A stretch of DNA of 57,460 bases from Caballeronia choica (GCF_001544535.1 NZ_FCON02000043.1:1-57460); one strand, 5' to 3'; numbered from the stretch's first letter, positions 26,392 through 35,676 are shown. Notes: generated by a model not told the origin, from the sequence alone. Numbers and translations are program-made.

Positions 26392-27693
26392 ATGAGAGTT
26401 GCTGTCATTGGGGCGGGGATTTCCGGGCTTGCGTGCGCGTGGCGGCTCGCGCAACACGGCGCCGCGATCGACGCGACGCTCTTTGAAGCCAACGGATACT
26501 TCGGGGGCCATGCGAACACGGTGGACATCTCGCTCGACGGCATGACGCACGCCGTCGACACCGGTTTTCTCGTGTTCAACCACCGCACGTACCCGCATCT
26601 CGTCGCGCTTTTCGAGGAACTGGGCGTTCCGACCACCGAAACCGACATGTCGTTCTCCGTCTCGCTCGCGGATCACGCGCTCGAATGGGCGGGCACCAGC
26701 CTGAACACGGTCTTCGCCCAGCGTCGCAACCTGCTGCGGCCCATGTTCCTGCGCATGCTCTTGGACATCCCGCGTTTCAACCGCGCCGCGACCGCCATGG
26801 CGCTCGGGCATTGCGACAGCACGTTGCCCTCGGAGCCTGTAGGTCGCTTTCTGGAGCGCGAGCGATTCTCCGCCGCCTTTCGCGACGGATACCTGCTTCC
26901 GATGATAGGCGCGATCTGGTCGTGCCCGGTCGCGCAGATGCTGGGCTTCCCGATCGGCACCCTCGCGCGCTTCTGCCATAACCACGGCTTGCTGCAAATC
27001 GCCGGTCGCCCGCGCTGGCGCACCGTGACAGGCGGCGCGCGCGAATACGTGGCGCGGATGCTTGGCGAAATTCCCGACGCGCGCGCCGGCGACGCCGTGC
27101 ATTCGGTGCGTCGCGCGACGCGCCATGGCGAACCGTGCGTGCAGGTGCAAAGCGCGCGCGGCACGGAAATGTTCGACCACGTCGTGCTGGCGTGCCACAG
27201 CGACGAGACGCTGGCCCTGCTCGCCGATGCATCGCCCGCCGAACGCGCGACGCTCGGCGCGATCCGCTATCTGCCGAACCGGGCGGTGCTGCACACGGAC
27301 GCCGCGTTGCTGCCGATGAAGCGTGCCTGGTCGGCGTGGAACTACGAGAGCCGGAACACGCAAGGCGACACGCAGGTCTGCGTCCATTACCTGATCAACC
27401 GCTTGCAGCCGCTGCCATTCCACACGCCGGTGATCGTCTCGCTGAATCCGGTTCGCGAGCCGCGCGCCGAGCGTGTGATTCGCGAGTTCGCTTACAGCCA
27501 TCCGCTTTTCGATCAGGCGGCGATCCACGCGCAACGTGCGTTGCCGTCCTTGCAGGGCGAACGCAACACGTGGTTCGCCGGTGCGTGGACCGGCTACGGC
27601 TTTCATGAGGACGGCCTGAAGTCGGGGCTGTCGGCTGCGACGAGCCTCACCGAACGCGCAGCCGCATCCGAGCGCGCGGAACTCGTGACATGA
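26392..27693 (+). CDS. FAD-dependent amine oxidase family oxidoreductase
   Basis: A 433-residue flavoprotein. The dinucleotide fold starts at once (VIGAGISGLACAWRL) with the conserved E at the end of strand 2 (LFEANGYFGGHANTV). The C-terminus closes the FAD site with WFAGAWTGYGFHEDGLKSGL. The family is wide (desaturases, amine oxidases); the constant pairing with DUF1365 and a CFA-synthase-like methylase points to acyl-chain chemistry in membrane lipids. GGAG precedes the ATG by 8 bases. It overlaps the DUF1365 start (ATGA). Confidence 0.85.
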   Translation: MRVAVIGAGISGLACAWRLAQHGAAIDATLFEANGYFGGHANTVDISLDGMTHAVDTGFLVFNHRTYPHLVALFEELGVPTTETDMSFSVSLADHALEWAGTSLNTVFAQRRNLLRPMFLRMLLDIPRFNRAATAMALGHCDSTLPSEPVGRFLERERFSAAFRDGYLLPMIGAIWSCPVAQMLGFPIGTLARFCHNHGLLQIAGRPRWRTVTGGAREYVARMLGEIPDARAGDAVHSVRRATRHGEPCVQVQSARGTEMFDHVVLACHSDETLALLADASPAERATLGAIRYLPNRAVLHTDAALLPMKRAWSAWNYESRNTQGDTQVCVHYLINRLQPLPFHTPVIVSLNPVREPRAERVIREFAYSHPLFDQAAIHAQRALPSLQGERNTWFAGAWTGYGFHEDGLKSGLSAATSLTERAAASERAELVT

Positions 27694-28544
27694 ACACGCA
27701 CGACGACGTCGCCTTCGATGCGCCCGACGTGTTGCTTACGGGCAGCGTGCGGCATCGCAGGCTGCGGCCGGTGCGGCACGCGTTTTCGTATCGCGTGTAC
27801 ACGGTGCGCCTGCCGTTGCGCGCGCGGGCGGCGCGGCAGGCGCGTGGCGAAGCGGACGACTCGCGGCTCTTCGCGCATAACCGTTTCGGCCTTTTGAGCT
27901 TCCACGATCGCGATCATGGCGACCTTGGTGGCGGCGGTACGCAAACCGCGCTCGAATGGATCGACACGCTGCTGCATTCGAACGGCATCCACGATGCGTG
28001 CGGCGAAATCTATCTGCATACGTTTCCGCGCGTGCTCGGCTACGTCTTCAACCCGGTGAGTTTCTGGTTCTGCGAGCGCACCGACGGCGCGCTGCGCGCC
28101 GTGCTGTGCGAAGTGAACAATACCTTCGGCGAGCGGCATTGCTATCTGCTGGACACGGGCGGCGCGATCACGAACGGCATGCCGCTGACCGCCCGCAAGG
28201 TGTTCCATGTTTCGCCGTTCTGCAAGGTCGAGGGCAGTTACACGTTCCGCTTCCTGTTCGCGAAGGCGACGCGCGGCGAGCCGCTACGCTCGCTCGCGCG
28301 CATCGACTATCACGATGCACATGGGCCGCTCCTCGCGACGAGCATCGCGGGGACCGCGCGTGCGCTCGACGCATCGAACGTGCTGCGGGTTTTCTTCGGC
28401 TATCCGCTGATGACCCTCGGCGTGATCGCGAGGATCCACTGGCAGGCGCTCAGGCTGTGTCTAAAGCGCGTGACGTTGATCACGAAGTCCGGGCCGCCAT
28501 GCGCCAAGATTTCCCAAGAGCGGCAAGAGCCGCCGGGAAGGTGA
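27690..28544 (+). CDS. DUF1365 family protein
   Basis: A 284-residue protein with the family hallmarks LFAHNRFGLLSFHDRDHGD, HTFPRVLGYVFNPVSFWFC and CEVNNTFGERHCYLL. No cofactor motif is obvious. DUF1365 proteins occur with FAD oxidoreductases and CFA-like methylases; from memory, a related set in Rhodobacter takes part in forming methylated or furan fatty acids during the singlet-oxygen response. It overlaps the upstream gene by 4 bases and the methylase follows 6 bases later. Confidence 0.85.
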   Translation: MNTHDDVAFDAPDVLLTGSVRHRRLRPVRHAFSYRVYTVRLPLRARAARQARGEADDSRLFAHNRFGLLSFHDRDHGDLGGGGTQTALEWIDTLLHSNGIHDACGEIYLHTFPRVLGYVFNPVSFWFCERTDGALRAVLCEVNNTFGERHCYLLDTGGAITNGMPLTARKVFHVSPFCKVEGSYTFRFLFAKATRGEPLRSLARIDYHDAHGPLLATSIAGTARALDASNVLRVFFGYPLMTLGVIARIHWQALRLCLKRVTLITKSGPPCAKISQERQEPPGR

Positions 28545-28550
28545 CGCGAC

Positions 28551-29819
28551 ATGTCAGCCCAGCCCACTCCCGAATCGCAGTTCCGATGTCCGTTCGCGCG
28601 GCTTCGGCCGCTGCTGCGCGCACGCGATCCGTCACGCATGCCCGCAGCGGGACGCGTCGTGTTGAAGCTGCTCGACCAACTCCGCTATGGCACGCTCGAC
28701 CTGCAACTGCCCGACGGCACCGCGCGCCGTTTTGGCCGCGGCATCGAAGGAGGCCCGCATGCGCGGCTGATCCTGTCGAACTGGAACGTGTGTTCGGCCG
28801 TGCTCAAAAGCGGCGACACCGGATTCGCCGAAACCTATCTCGCCGGCGACTGGGACTGCGACGATCTCGAAGCGCTTCTCGACATCATGGTCGGCAACCG
28901 TGCGTCGATCGAAGCGATGGTCTATGGCTCCTGGCCCGGCCGCGCATTGCAGCGCATGCGGCATCTGCGCCGCGCGAACACGAAGACCGGCAGCCGCCGC
29001 AACATCCACGCGCACTACGACCTAGGAAACGCGTTCTACGCGCTGTGGCTCGACGAAACGATGACCTACTCCAGCGCGCTTTTCGACGGCACGCCGGCAC
29101 AGTCCCTCGCCGATGCTCAGCGCTCGAAGTATCGTCGGCTGCTCGGTGAATTGCGGATCGATGGCGGGAATGCGAACGTGCTCGAAATCGGCTGCGGCTG
29201 GGGCGGCTTCGCCGAACTCGCCGCGCGCGAGGCGAACGCGCGTGTGACGGCCGTCACGCTGTCGACGGAACAACGGGTGTACGGACAAGGGCGCATCGCG
29301 CAAGCCGGCTTGAGCATGAGAGCCGACGTGCGCCTGCAGGACTATCGCGACCTGCACGGCCAGTTCGACGCGATCGCATCGATCGAAATGTTCGAGGCGG
29401 TCGGCGAGCGCTACTGGCCCGCCTATTTCGACTGCCTCGCGCGCAACCTGAAGCGCGGCGGCCGCGCCTGCGTGCAGACCATCACCATCGACGACGCGCT
29501 TTTCGAGCGCTATCGAAAGAGCAGCGACTTCATCCAGCAAACCATCTTTCCGGGCGGCATGCTGCCTTCGCCGTCCGTCTTCGTGGAATACGCGCAACGG
29601 CACGGGCTGAAGGTCGTCAACCAGATGGCGTTTGGCAGCGACTATGCGCGCACGCTGAAATTGTGGCGCGGCGCGTTTCTCGCGCGCCTCGGCGCAGTGC
29701 GCGAACAGGGCTTCGATGAACGCTTCATCCGCTTATGGGATTTCTACCTGTGCTACTGCGAAGCGGCGTTCGTGCATTCGAACACCGACGTCATCCAGTT
29801 CACGCTGGAACACGCCTGA
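28551..29819 (+). CDS. cyclopropane-fatty-acyl-phospholipid synthase family methyltransferase
   Basis: A 422-residue SAM-dependent enzyme acting on unsaturated acyl chains of membrane phospholipids. The SAM motif is LEIGCGWGGFAE (211-222). HYDLGNAFYALWLDETMTYSSALF (155-178) and the IEMFEAVGERYW segment are signatures of CFA synthases. The product could be a cyclopropane or a methyl-branched/furan precursor, given its partners. It is third in the LitR-side operon. It ends 6 bases from the convergent anti-sigma gene with no terminator between. Confidence 0.92.
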   Translation: MSAQPTPESQFRCPFARLRPLLRARDPSRMPAAGRVVLKLLDQLRYGTLDLQLPDGTARRFGRGIEGGPHARLILSNWNVCSAVLKSGDTGFAETYLAGDWDCDDLEALLDIMVGNRASIEAMVYGSWPGRALQRMRHLRRANTKTGSRRNIHAHYDLGNAFYALWLDETMTYSSALFDGTPAQSLADAQRSKYRRLLGELRIDGGNANVLEIGCGWGGFAELAAREANARVTAVTLSTEQRVYGQGRIAQAGLSMRADVRLQDYRDLHGQFDAIASIEMFEAVGERYWPAYFDCLARNLKRGGRACVQTITIDDALFERYRKSSDFIQQTIFPGGMLPSPSVFVEYAQRHGLKVVNQMAFGSDYARTLKLWRGAFLARLGAVREQGFDERFIRLWDFYLCYCEAAFVHSNTDVIQFTLEHA

Positions 29820-29825
29820 TACGGA

Positions 29826-30029
29826 TCATTCTCCGGACGCTTCGCCGTCGAGCGTGCGTTCCACCATCGACCGGCACGCTCGCCGCAGCACCTGCAAGTC
29901 ACGCCGGTAATTGCGGCAGCCGCTGCATGTAATCAGGTGCAGGCGAATCCGGTTCCGTTCGTGCAGCGTGGTTCGCTGGTCCATGTCGTTCGACATCAAT
30001 TGCGTCGCTTCCTTGCAGGTCAGCAGCAT
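29826..30029 (-). CDS. short zinc-finger anti-sigma factor
   Basis: A 67-residue protein with C5 and the H31-x3-C35-x2-C38 zinc motif (HLITCSGCRNY) of zf-HC2/ZAS anti-sigma factors. It has no membrane segment, so it should hold its sigma factor in the cytoplasm and could respond to oxidants through the zinc thiolates. Its ATG overlaps the sigma factor stop (TGATG), the usual sign of a cognate pair. Confidence 0.85.
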   Translation of the reverse strand: MLLTCKEATQLMSNDMDQRTTLHERNRIRLHLITCSGCRNYRRDLQVLRRACRSMVERTLDGEASGE

Positions 30030-30613
30030 CAGGCACCTTTGTCATCGAACCAGCGGTTCTGCAGGCAGACCCGCAACGCCATCTTCGCGCGATGCAGGAT
30101 CACGCCGCAATTCGTTTTGGTGATCGCCAGTTCCACGCACACGTCATCGACCGACACGTCGAGGAACTCGCGCATCATGAAGACGCGCGCGGTCGCGGGC
30201 GGCAGATGGGTCAGGCAGCCCTCGAACACGGTCCAGAACTGCGTCTGCGCAAGTGTCGCCTCGGGGTCGCCCCACGCCGACGGACGCTCGTCCTTCTTCC
30301 AGTGATCGTGCTCGTCGAAAAGCGCATCGAAAGCATCCGCCGGTATTTCGTCGTCGTATACACGGGTGGATGCGCTGCGTGCGCGCGAACGAAACGTATC
30401 GACTATCTTGTTCTTGAGGATCGCGAAAACCCACGTGCTGTATTGCGACTGGCCGCGAAATTCGCCGATGCGCGCCATCGACGCCAGCATGGCTTCCTGG
30501 ACCGCGTCCTCCGCTTCGGTGCGATCGCGCAGTTGCAGCATGGCAAAGCGCAGCAGCATGTCGCGCAGCCGCACGAGATCGGGTCGAAACCCGCGGGAAG
30601 TCAATTCGCTCAT
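30029..30613 (-). CDS. ECF sigma factor (TIGR02943-like)
   Basis: A 194-residue ECF sigma factor. Region 2 reads AEDAVQEAMLASMARIGEF to STWVFAILKNKIVDTFR. Region 4 runs from LPPATARVFMMREFLDVSV to ILHRAKMALR. An acidic linker of about 50 residues (DDEIPADAFDALFDEHDHW) between them is typical of the subfamily found next to MXKDX repeat genes. It diverges from the cytochrome b/molybdoenzyme/MXKDX operon, which is its probable target. I could not identify its promoter with confidence. Confidence 0.9.
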   Translation of the reverse strand: MSELTSRGFRPDLVRLRDMLLRFAMLQLRDRTEAEDAVQEAMLASMARIGEFRGQSQYSTWVFAILKNKIVDTFRSRARSASTRVYDDEIPADAFDALFDEHDHWKKDERPSAWGDPEATLAQTQFWTVFEGCLTHLPPATARVFMMREFLDVSVDDVCVELAITKTNCGVILHRAKMALRVCLQNRWFDDKGA

Positions 30614-30814
30614 CGATCAGCGGGGGGCTTTCAGTATGAAATGTGGCCGCGATGCGGCAAGCCTTCCGGACCACAAAATGTTTCGCTCCCGCCCGGCGGG
30701 AACGCAATCGCGTCGTGCAAAAATCTTTCGCCGCCGATGTAATGCGCCGGCCCGCCGTACGACTAATCACTCAAACCGGGCCGCAGCACGACGCACAGCT
30801 TAAAGGAAACCGAA

Positions 30815-31453
30815 ATGACCGCGCAACACTCGCATGCAGCCATCCCTGGCGGATCGCCGGTCCGCGCCGCCGTCCTCCAGCCGGCGTGGCTGCGCATCTC
30901 GCACTGGCTCAACGCGTTGGCCGTGATCCTGATGATTCTTTCCGGCTGGCGCATCTATGACGCATCGCCGGTGTTCAAGGGCTTCGTGATTCCGCCCGGC
31001 ATCACGCTCGGCGGCTGGCTGGGCGGCGCGCTGCAATGGCACTTCGCGGCGATGTGGCTGCTGTTCTTCAACGGCATCTTCTATCTCGCGATGAACCTCG
31101 CGACCGGGCGCTTCGCCCGCAAGCTGCTGCCCGTCTCGCCGCGCGCGATCATCCGCGACCTGATTGCCGCGCTCACCGGCCGGCTCGCTCACGACGACCT
31201 CAGCCGCTACAACGCCGTGCAGAAGTTCGCGTATCTGTTCGCTATCGTCGATCTGATCGTGCTCGTGTTGTCGGGGCTCGTGATCTGGAAGTCGGTGCAG
31301 TTTCCGCATCTGCGCGAACTGATGGGCGGCTATGACCGCGCGCGCATCGTGCATTTTGTCGCGATGGCGCTGATCGTTGCGTTCATCGTCGTGCACGTCG
31401 CGATGGTCGCGCTCGTGCCGCGCTCGCTGCTCACGATGATTCGCGGACGCTGA
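30815..31453 (+). CDS. cytochrome b561-type membrane subunit
   Basis: A 212-residue di-haem membrane protein with four to five helices. Likely haem histidines are H32 (RISHWLNAL), H in ALQWHFAAMW and H in RIVHFVAMALIVAFIVVHVAMV. It would pass electrons from the quinone pool to the periplasmic molybdoenzyme encoded 15 bases downstream, as YedZ/MsrQ does for YedY/MsrP. AAAGGAA lies upstream of the ATG. Confidence 0.87.
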   Translation: MTAQHSHAAIPGGSPVRAAVLQPAWLRISHWLNALAVILMILSGWRIYDASPVFKGFVIPPGITLGGWLGGALQWHFAAMWLLFFNGIFYLAMNLATGRFARKLLPVSPRAIIRDLIAALTGRLAHDDLSRYNAVQKFAYLFAIVDLIVLVLSGLVIWKSVQFPHLRELMGGYDRARIVHFVAMALIVAFIVVHVAMVALVPRSLLTMIRGR

Positions 31454-31468
31454 ACGGAGAACACATCC

Positions 31469-32263
31469 ATGAAATCCAACCAACCACGTAAAGACAAGCT
31501 GGCCGTACCCGCGACGATCGATCGGGAGTCGCTCCTCATCGATGCACGCCGCGAACTGAAAATGCCAGCGCGGCGCGCGTTCGGCAAGCAACTGATATCG
31601 CTTGGCGGCCTCGCGATGCTGACCGGCTGCGGCCTTTCCGACAACAAGTCCGTCGAGACCTTCCTCAGGCGCGTTTCGCGTCTGAACGACAGCGTGCAGG
31701 GCTGGCTCTTCGATCCGAACCAGCTCGCGCCCACTTACACGCGCGCCGAGATGACGCGGCCGTTTCCGTTCAACGCGTTCTACGGCATCGACGATGCGCC
31801 CGAAGTCGATGGCGCGAGTTTCCGCCTGAAGGTGAACGGGCTCGTCGCGGAAAAGCGTGCGTGGACGCTGCCCGAGTTGTACGCGCTGCCGCACGCGGAG
31901 CAGATCACGCGGCACATCTGCGTGGAAGGATGGAGCGCCATCGGCCGCTGGGGCGGCGTGACGTTCTCGGAATTCCTGAAGCGCGTCGGCGCGGATACGA
32001 CGGCGAAATACGTCGGCTTCAAATGCGCCGACGACTACTACGAAAGCATCGACATGCCGACCGCGCTGCATCCGCAGACGCTGCTCGCCTTCACCTACGA
32101 CGGCGCAACGCTGCCGGCGAAATACGGATTCCCGATGAAGCTGCGGATGCCGACCAAGCTCGGCTACAAGAATCCGAAGCATGTCATGGAGATTTTCGTC
32201 ACCAACACGTTCCCTGGCGGCTATTGGGTCGACCAGGGATACAACTGGTTCGGAGGCTCATGA
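31469..32263 (+). CDS. YedY/MsrP-like molybdopterin oxidoreductase with Tat-type signal
   Basis: A 264-residue sulfite-oxidase-fold protein. The Mo-ligating cysteine is C151 in RHICVEGWSAIG, matching the CVEAWS of YedY; the LPAKYGFPMKLRMPTKLGYK segment also fits. The N-terminus has a twin arginine (ARRAFGKQL, 34-42), a hydrophobic stretch and LTGC (51-54), so it may be a Tat-exported lipoprotein. YedY-type enzymes reduce methionine sulfoxide in periplasmic proteins. Between the cytochrome b561 gene and the methionine-rich repeat gene, that role is attractive here. Confidence 0.83.
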   Translation: MKSNQPRKDKLAVPATIDRESLLIDARRELKMPARRAFGKQLISLGGLAMLTGCGLSDNKSVETFLRRVSRLNDSVQGWLFDPNQLAPTYTRAEMTRPFPFNAFYGIDDAPEVDGASFRLKVNGLVAEKRAWTLPELYALPHAEQITRHICVEGWSAIGRWGGVTFSEFLKRVGADTTAKYVGFKCADDYYESIDMPTALHPQTLLAFTYDGATLPAKYGFPMKLRMPTKLGYKNPKHVMEIFVTNTFPGGYWVDQGYNWFGGS

Positions 32264-32294
32264 CGCGGCGAAACGTGTTTCCTCGTTCGCCGCG
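32264..32294 (+). other. intercistronic hairpin before the MXKDX gene
   Basis: CGCGGCGAA (32264-32272) pairs perfectly with TTCGCCGCG (32286-32294) directly after the molybdoenzyme stop. There is no T-tract, so it is more likely an mRNA stability or processing element that raises the small gene's expression than a terminator. Confidence 0.45.
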
Positions 32295-32352
32295 ACGGAA
32301 CTTCGATTCACCCCGGCTCGGCCGGATAGCTTTAAAAACACTTGAGGTAGGT

Positions 32353-32613
32353 ATGAAATTTCTGATCACCGCAGCGATGGCTGCCACGCTGGCACTGAAC
32401 GGTTCGATGGCTTTCGCTCAGGCGAGCGGCGCGATGGCGAACGATTCGATGAGCAAGGACGCGATGTCCAAGGACACGATGAGCAAGGGCGCCATGTCGC
32501 AAGACGCCGTGTCGAAAGACTCGATGTCGAAAGACTCGATGAAGAAGCCGCACAAGACCAACAAGGACGCGATGGGCATGGCACACGGCGCATCGTCGTC
32601 GATGGCGCAATAG
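32353..32613 (+). CDS. pentapeptide MXKDX repeat protein, periplasmic and methionine-rich
   Basis: An 86-residue protein: signal peptide (cleavage after AFA, about residue 22), then tandem five-residue units [35 protein letters not shown] and a Lys/His/Met tail. The mature 60-odd residues contain ten methionines and no cysteine. The MXKDX family is found beside this class of ECF sigma factor. A reasonable role is a sacrificial scavenger of reactive chlorine or oxygen whose oxidised methionines are recycled by the adjacent MsrP-like enzyme, as described for the methionine-rich peptide MrpX of Azospira (from memory). Confidence 0.88.
   Translation: MKFLITAAMAATLALNGSMAFAQASGAMANDSMSKDAMSKDTMSKGAMSQDAVSKDSMSKDSMKKPHKTNKDAMGMAHGASSSMAQ
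32434..32538 (+). repeat. 15-bp coding tandem repeat (seven units)
   Basis: Seven in-frame 15-base units of the form ATG-TCN/AGC-AAR-GAY-NCN. Serine codons alternate between AGC and TCN, so the repeat is kept more at protein than DNA level. One unit starts with GTG (Val). Confidence 0.85.
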
Positions 32614-32633
32614 TGCCGTAGCGCTTCATGACA

Positions 32634-32667
32634 GGCTCGACGCATCGTCTTGCGTCGAGCCTTTTTT
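32634..32667 (+). terminator. intrinsic terminator of the MXKDX operon
   Basis: An 11-base perfect stem (32634-32644 with 32651-32661, GGCTCGACGCA arm) followed by six T. Confidence 0.9.
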
Positions 32668-32689
32668 AACGCGGCCCGGTGCGATCAGT

Positions 32690-33445
32690 TCATTCGGGCT
32701 TCTTCTTCGGTGCGGCCTTTCTTGCCGGCGCCTTCTTCGCGGCGGCATCGGCCTCGGCATCGGCGGATTTTGCTGCCGGCTGCTCTGCGCCCGCAGGGCT
32801 TGCCGCAGGACCGCCGGGAGCCGGCGTCACGGCCTGCGTCGCCTGCGCCATCGCGATGCTCGCAAGCTGGTTGAACTGCGACTGCAGCACGTTCCACCAA
32901 CCGGACGGATCAAAACTCGCATCGTTCGCACCGCTTTCGCTCGACTTCGCTTCGCTGCGCGCTTCAGGCGCCGGGGACGCTTCCTTCGGCGCTTCGCTCT
33001 TCGCGGACGCCGTGTTCATCGGCCAGCCCGCCGCCTTGGGCTTCTCGACCGCCGATTTCGATTTTTCGACCGACGCCTGGGCGTTCTCCACCGAGGTCTG
33101 CGCATAAGCGCCGAATGCGCGCAGCGTGGCAAGCGTCGCGCGTTGCACTTCGAGCGCCTGAATCGCGGATTGCAGCATGTTCAGGTTGAGCTTGAGCCAT
33201 TGTTCGACGGCGCGCATGTCGGTGACGCGCTTGTCGAGTTCCTCGATATTGGTGAGCGGCGCGAGCATGTCGGACATCATCGAGAGCGACGGCCCCACGC
33301 CTTGCGTGCCGCCCGGCATCGCGGCCGCTGCGAACGGATTGAGGCGCATCAGTTCCCACATCTTTCCCATCATGTCCGACTGGGAAAAACCGGGGATGCC
33401 GGGAAAGCCTGGGAAGGGCGGCGTGCCGCCGGGGGTATCGGTCAT
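32690..33445 (-). CDS. phaM: PhaM-like polyhydroxyalkanoate granule protein
   Basis: A 251-residue protein. The conserved N-terminal part has [21 protein letters not shown] and the helical segment [32 protein letters not shown] Glu/Ser/Ala linker and a Lys/Ala/Pro C-terminus ([17 protein letters not shown]) resembling histone H1 follow. PhaM activates PHB synthase PhaC and ties granules to the nucleoid. AAGGAG precedes the ATG at 33445, which decides the start over one 30 bases upstream. phaC is not in the window. Confidence 0.88.
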   Translation of the reverse strand: MTDTPGGTPPFPGFPGIPGFSQSDMMGKMWELMRLNPFAAAAMPGGTQGVGPSLSMMSDMLAPLTNIEELDKRVTDMRAVEQWLKLNLNMLQSAIQALEVQRATLATLRAFGAYAQTSVENAQASVEKSKSAVEKPKAAGWPMNTASAKSEAPKEASPAPEARSEAKSSESGANDASFDPSGWWNVLQSQFNQLASIAMAQATQAVTPAPGGPAASPAGAEQPAAKSADAEADAAAKKAPARKAAPKKKPE

Positions 33446-33531
33446 GCGAATCTCCTTCGAAGTTGTGAATGCCAAATGTCAGGGGGCTTCAGGTGTTGTT
33501 TACACGGCACAAGCCAGGAACAAGCCAGGAA

Positions 33532-34359
33532 TCAGAACGGCGAGCCTCCCGGAAAATCCGGCGGACGACGCTCCCGCAACGAACGCATGCCCTCCTGCAC
33601 GTCAGGTCCGGCAAAACCCATGAATTCCAGCGCAAGCGAAGCATCGAACGTCGGTCCCGCCGAGCGCAGCCAGTTGTTCAGCGCGTATTTGGTCCAGCGA
33701 ATCGCCGTTTGCGAGCCCGCAGCCAGCCGATTCGCTACTTCGATCGCCTTCGGCATCAGTTCACTGTCGTCGACCGCCAGCGACACCAGTCCGATGCGCT
33801 CGGCCTCCTCGCCGCTCACCGGCTCGCACAGCAGCAGGTAATACTTCGCCTTCGCCATGCCGCACAGGAGCGGCCAGACGATCGCCGCGTGATCTCCCGC
33901 CGCGACGCCGAGCCGCGTGTGCCCGTCGATGATGCGCGCCGTCTTCGACGCGATCGAGATATCGGCGAGCAGCCCCGCGACGAGTCCCGCGCCGACCGCC
34001 GGCCCATGCATCGCGGACACGATCGGCTTGCTGCAATTGATCACGTTATAGACGAGATCGCGCGCCTCGCGCCAGACGCGCGTGCGCACATCGAAGTCGG
34101 AAGCCATTGCTTCGACGAGATCGAGGTCCCCGCCCGCCGAAAAGCCCTTGCCTTCGCCACGGATCAGCGCGACGCGCGTGTCCGGGTCGCGGTCGATATC
34201 GCGCCAGATGTCCGCGAGTTCGCGATGCATGTTCGCGTCGGCGGTGGAGAGTCCGCTCTTGTTCGTGCCCGCGCCGCTCATCACGACTTCGAGCACGCCG
34301 TGCGGATGCCGCTGCAGTTTCAGCGAGGTGTAATTCGCGTAGAAAGAGAGATCGCTCAT
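33532..34359 (-). CDS. enoyl-CoA hydratase/isomerase (crotonase) family protein
   Basis: A 275-residue crotonase-fold enzyme with oxyanion-hole segments GFSAGGDLD (72-80) and HGPAVGAGL (118-126). The usual catalytic loop GxxPGxGG is replaced by [10 protein letters not shown] (about 150-159), so the reaction may not be standard hydration. AAGGAA precedes the ATG at 34359. It follows the binding-protein gene by 37 bases and probably shares its transcript. Confidence 0.85.
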   Translation of the reverse strand: MSDLSFYANYTSLKLQRHPHGVLEVVMSGAGTNKSGLSTADANMHRELADIWRDIDRDPDTRVALIRGEGKGFSAGGDLDLVEAMASDFDVRTRVWREARDLVYNVINCSKPIVSAMHGPAVGAGLVAGLLADISIASKTARIIDGHTRLGVAAGDHAAIVWPLLCGMAKAKYYLLLCEPVSGEEAERIGLVSLAVDDSELMPKAIEVANRLAAGSQTAIRWTKYALNNWLRSAGPTFDASLALEFMGFAGPDVQEGMRSLRERRPPDFPGGSPF

Positions 34360-34396
34360 GGCGGTTCCTTCGGGTAAGGGACTTCGATGAAGCCCG

Positions 34397-35566
34397 TCAG
34401 TGCGGCTGATAAATCCACTTGCCATCGCGGATTTCCACCATCACGCGCGCACGCTGGTCGAGGCCGATGTGGTCGTTGGGCGTCATGTTGACGAGGCCAT
34501 TGGTATCGGCGAAATTCTTCGTGCCCTCGAGCGCGTCGCGCAGCGCACGGCGAAACTCCGGCGTGCCGGGTGCGCCCGCTTTCATCGCGAGCGGCATGGC
34601 CCGGTTCAGCAACATGCCCGCGTCCCACGCGTACGAGCCGAACGCCGACACCGAACCCGGACCGCGCTGCGCCTCGTACAGTTTGATGTACGCAAGCGCA
34701 AGACGTTTCGCGGGATGATCGTCGGGAAGCTGCGCAGCGACGAGCACCGGGCTCGTCGGCAGGAAGGTGCCGTTGCAATCGGCGCCGCACACGCGCAGGA
34801 AATCGCGATTCCCGGTGCCGTGGTTATGATAGATCTTGCCCTTGTAGCCGCGCATCACGAGCGTCTTCGGCGGCAGTGCGGCGGGCGTGCCGGCCGCGCC
34901 GACGACCACCGCATCCGGCTTCGCCGCGAGAATCTTGAGGATCTGCCCAGTCACGCTCGGATCGGTGCGATTGAAGCGCTCATTCGCGACCATCGTGATC
35001 TTGTGCAATTGCGCGAATTTCGCGACTTCGACATAGAACGTTTCGCCGAGCGCATCCGCCTGGCCGATGTAGGCCATCGTCTTCACGCCGTGATCGCTCG
35101 CGTGCTCGGCGATGGCGGACGCCATCATCGCATCGGTTTGCGGTGTCTTGAACACCCAGTGGCGCTTGGCATCGACCGGCTCGATGATCTTCGCCGACGA
35201 CGCCAGCGAGATCATCGGCGTTTCGCCTTCGGCCACCACATCGATCATCGCGAGCGAATTCGGCGTGATCGACGAACCGATGATCGCATCGACGTGGTCC
35301 TCCGAGATCAGCTTCTTCGTGGTCTGCACGGCTTGCGTGGTGTCTGAGGCGTCGTCGAGGACGATGTAGTCGACCGGCCGACCGCCCATTTCCTTCGGCA
35401 GCAGCGCGACCGTATCCCGCGCGGGAATGCCGAGCGACGCGGCCGGCCCCGTGAGCGACAGGACCAGACCGATCTTCACAGGCGGCGTTTGCGCGAAAGC
35501 CGCCGCCGACGTCATGATCGATACACCGATTGCCCACCGCTTCAGCCCTGCTCGCCAACGCTGCAT
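34397..35566 (-). CDS. periplasmic substrate-binding protein, branched-chain amino acid ABC type (orphan)
   Basis: A 389-residue exported protein of the Leu/Ile/Val-binding (LivK) superfamily: signal peptide cleaved after AFA (about 25), then [17 protein letters not shown] and the serine-rich ligand loop [15 protein letters not shown]. The permease and ATPase genes are absent, so it must share another system or bind for sensing. In its cluster with a crotonase and an FAH-family hydrolase, an aromatic or acyl acid ligand is more likely than an amino acid. Confidence 0.88.
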   Translation of the reverse strand: MQRWRAGLKRWAIGVSIMTSAAAFAQTPPVKIGLVLSLTGPAASLGIPARDTVALLPKEMGGRPVDYIVLDDASDTTQAVQTTKKLISEDHVDAIIGSSITPNSLAMIDVVAEGETPMISLASSAKIIEPVDAKRHWVFKTPQTDAMMASAIAEHASDHGVKTMAYIGQADALGETFYVEVAKFAQLHKITMVANERFNRTDPSVTGQILKILAAKPDAVVVGAAGTPAALPPKTLVMRGYKGKIYHNHGTGNRDFLRVCGADCNGTFLPTSPVLVAAQLPDDHPAKRLALAYIKLYEAQRGPGSVSAFGSYAWDAGMLLNRAMPLAMKAGAPGTPEFRRALRDALEGTKNFADTNGLVNMTPNDHIGLDQRARVMVEIRDGKWIYQPH

Positions 35567-35676
35567 CCGAGTCTCCTTTTTCTAGTTTCTTGTTGTTTGT
35601 GCGCACCGCCGGGCAAGTGTAAGGCGGCGCAATGGCGGGCGCATCGGGCGAAACCCGTTGCGCCGCGCGGTGGCGC

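Noticed and set aside
26245-27606. 453-codon minus-strand frame opposite the amine oxidase
   Set aside because: Antisense shadow; it would also run through the litR operator region.
30680-30720. ECF -35 element GGGAAC near 30695
   Set aside because: No CGTC-type -10 occurs at 16-17 bases; the CGTCG present is too close.
32434-32538. CRISPR-like short repeat array
   Set aside because: Units are 15 bases, contiguous without spacers and in coding frame; they encode MXKDX pentapeptides.
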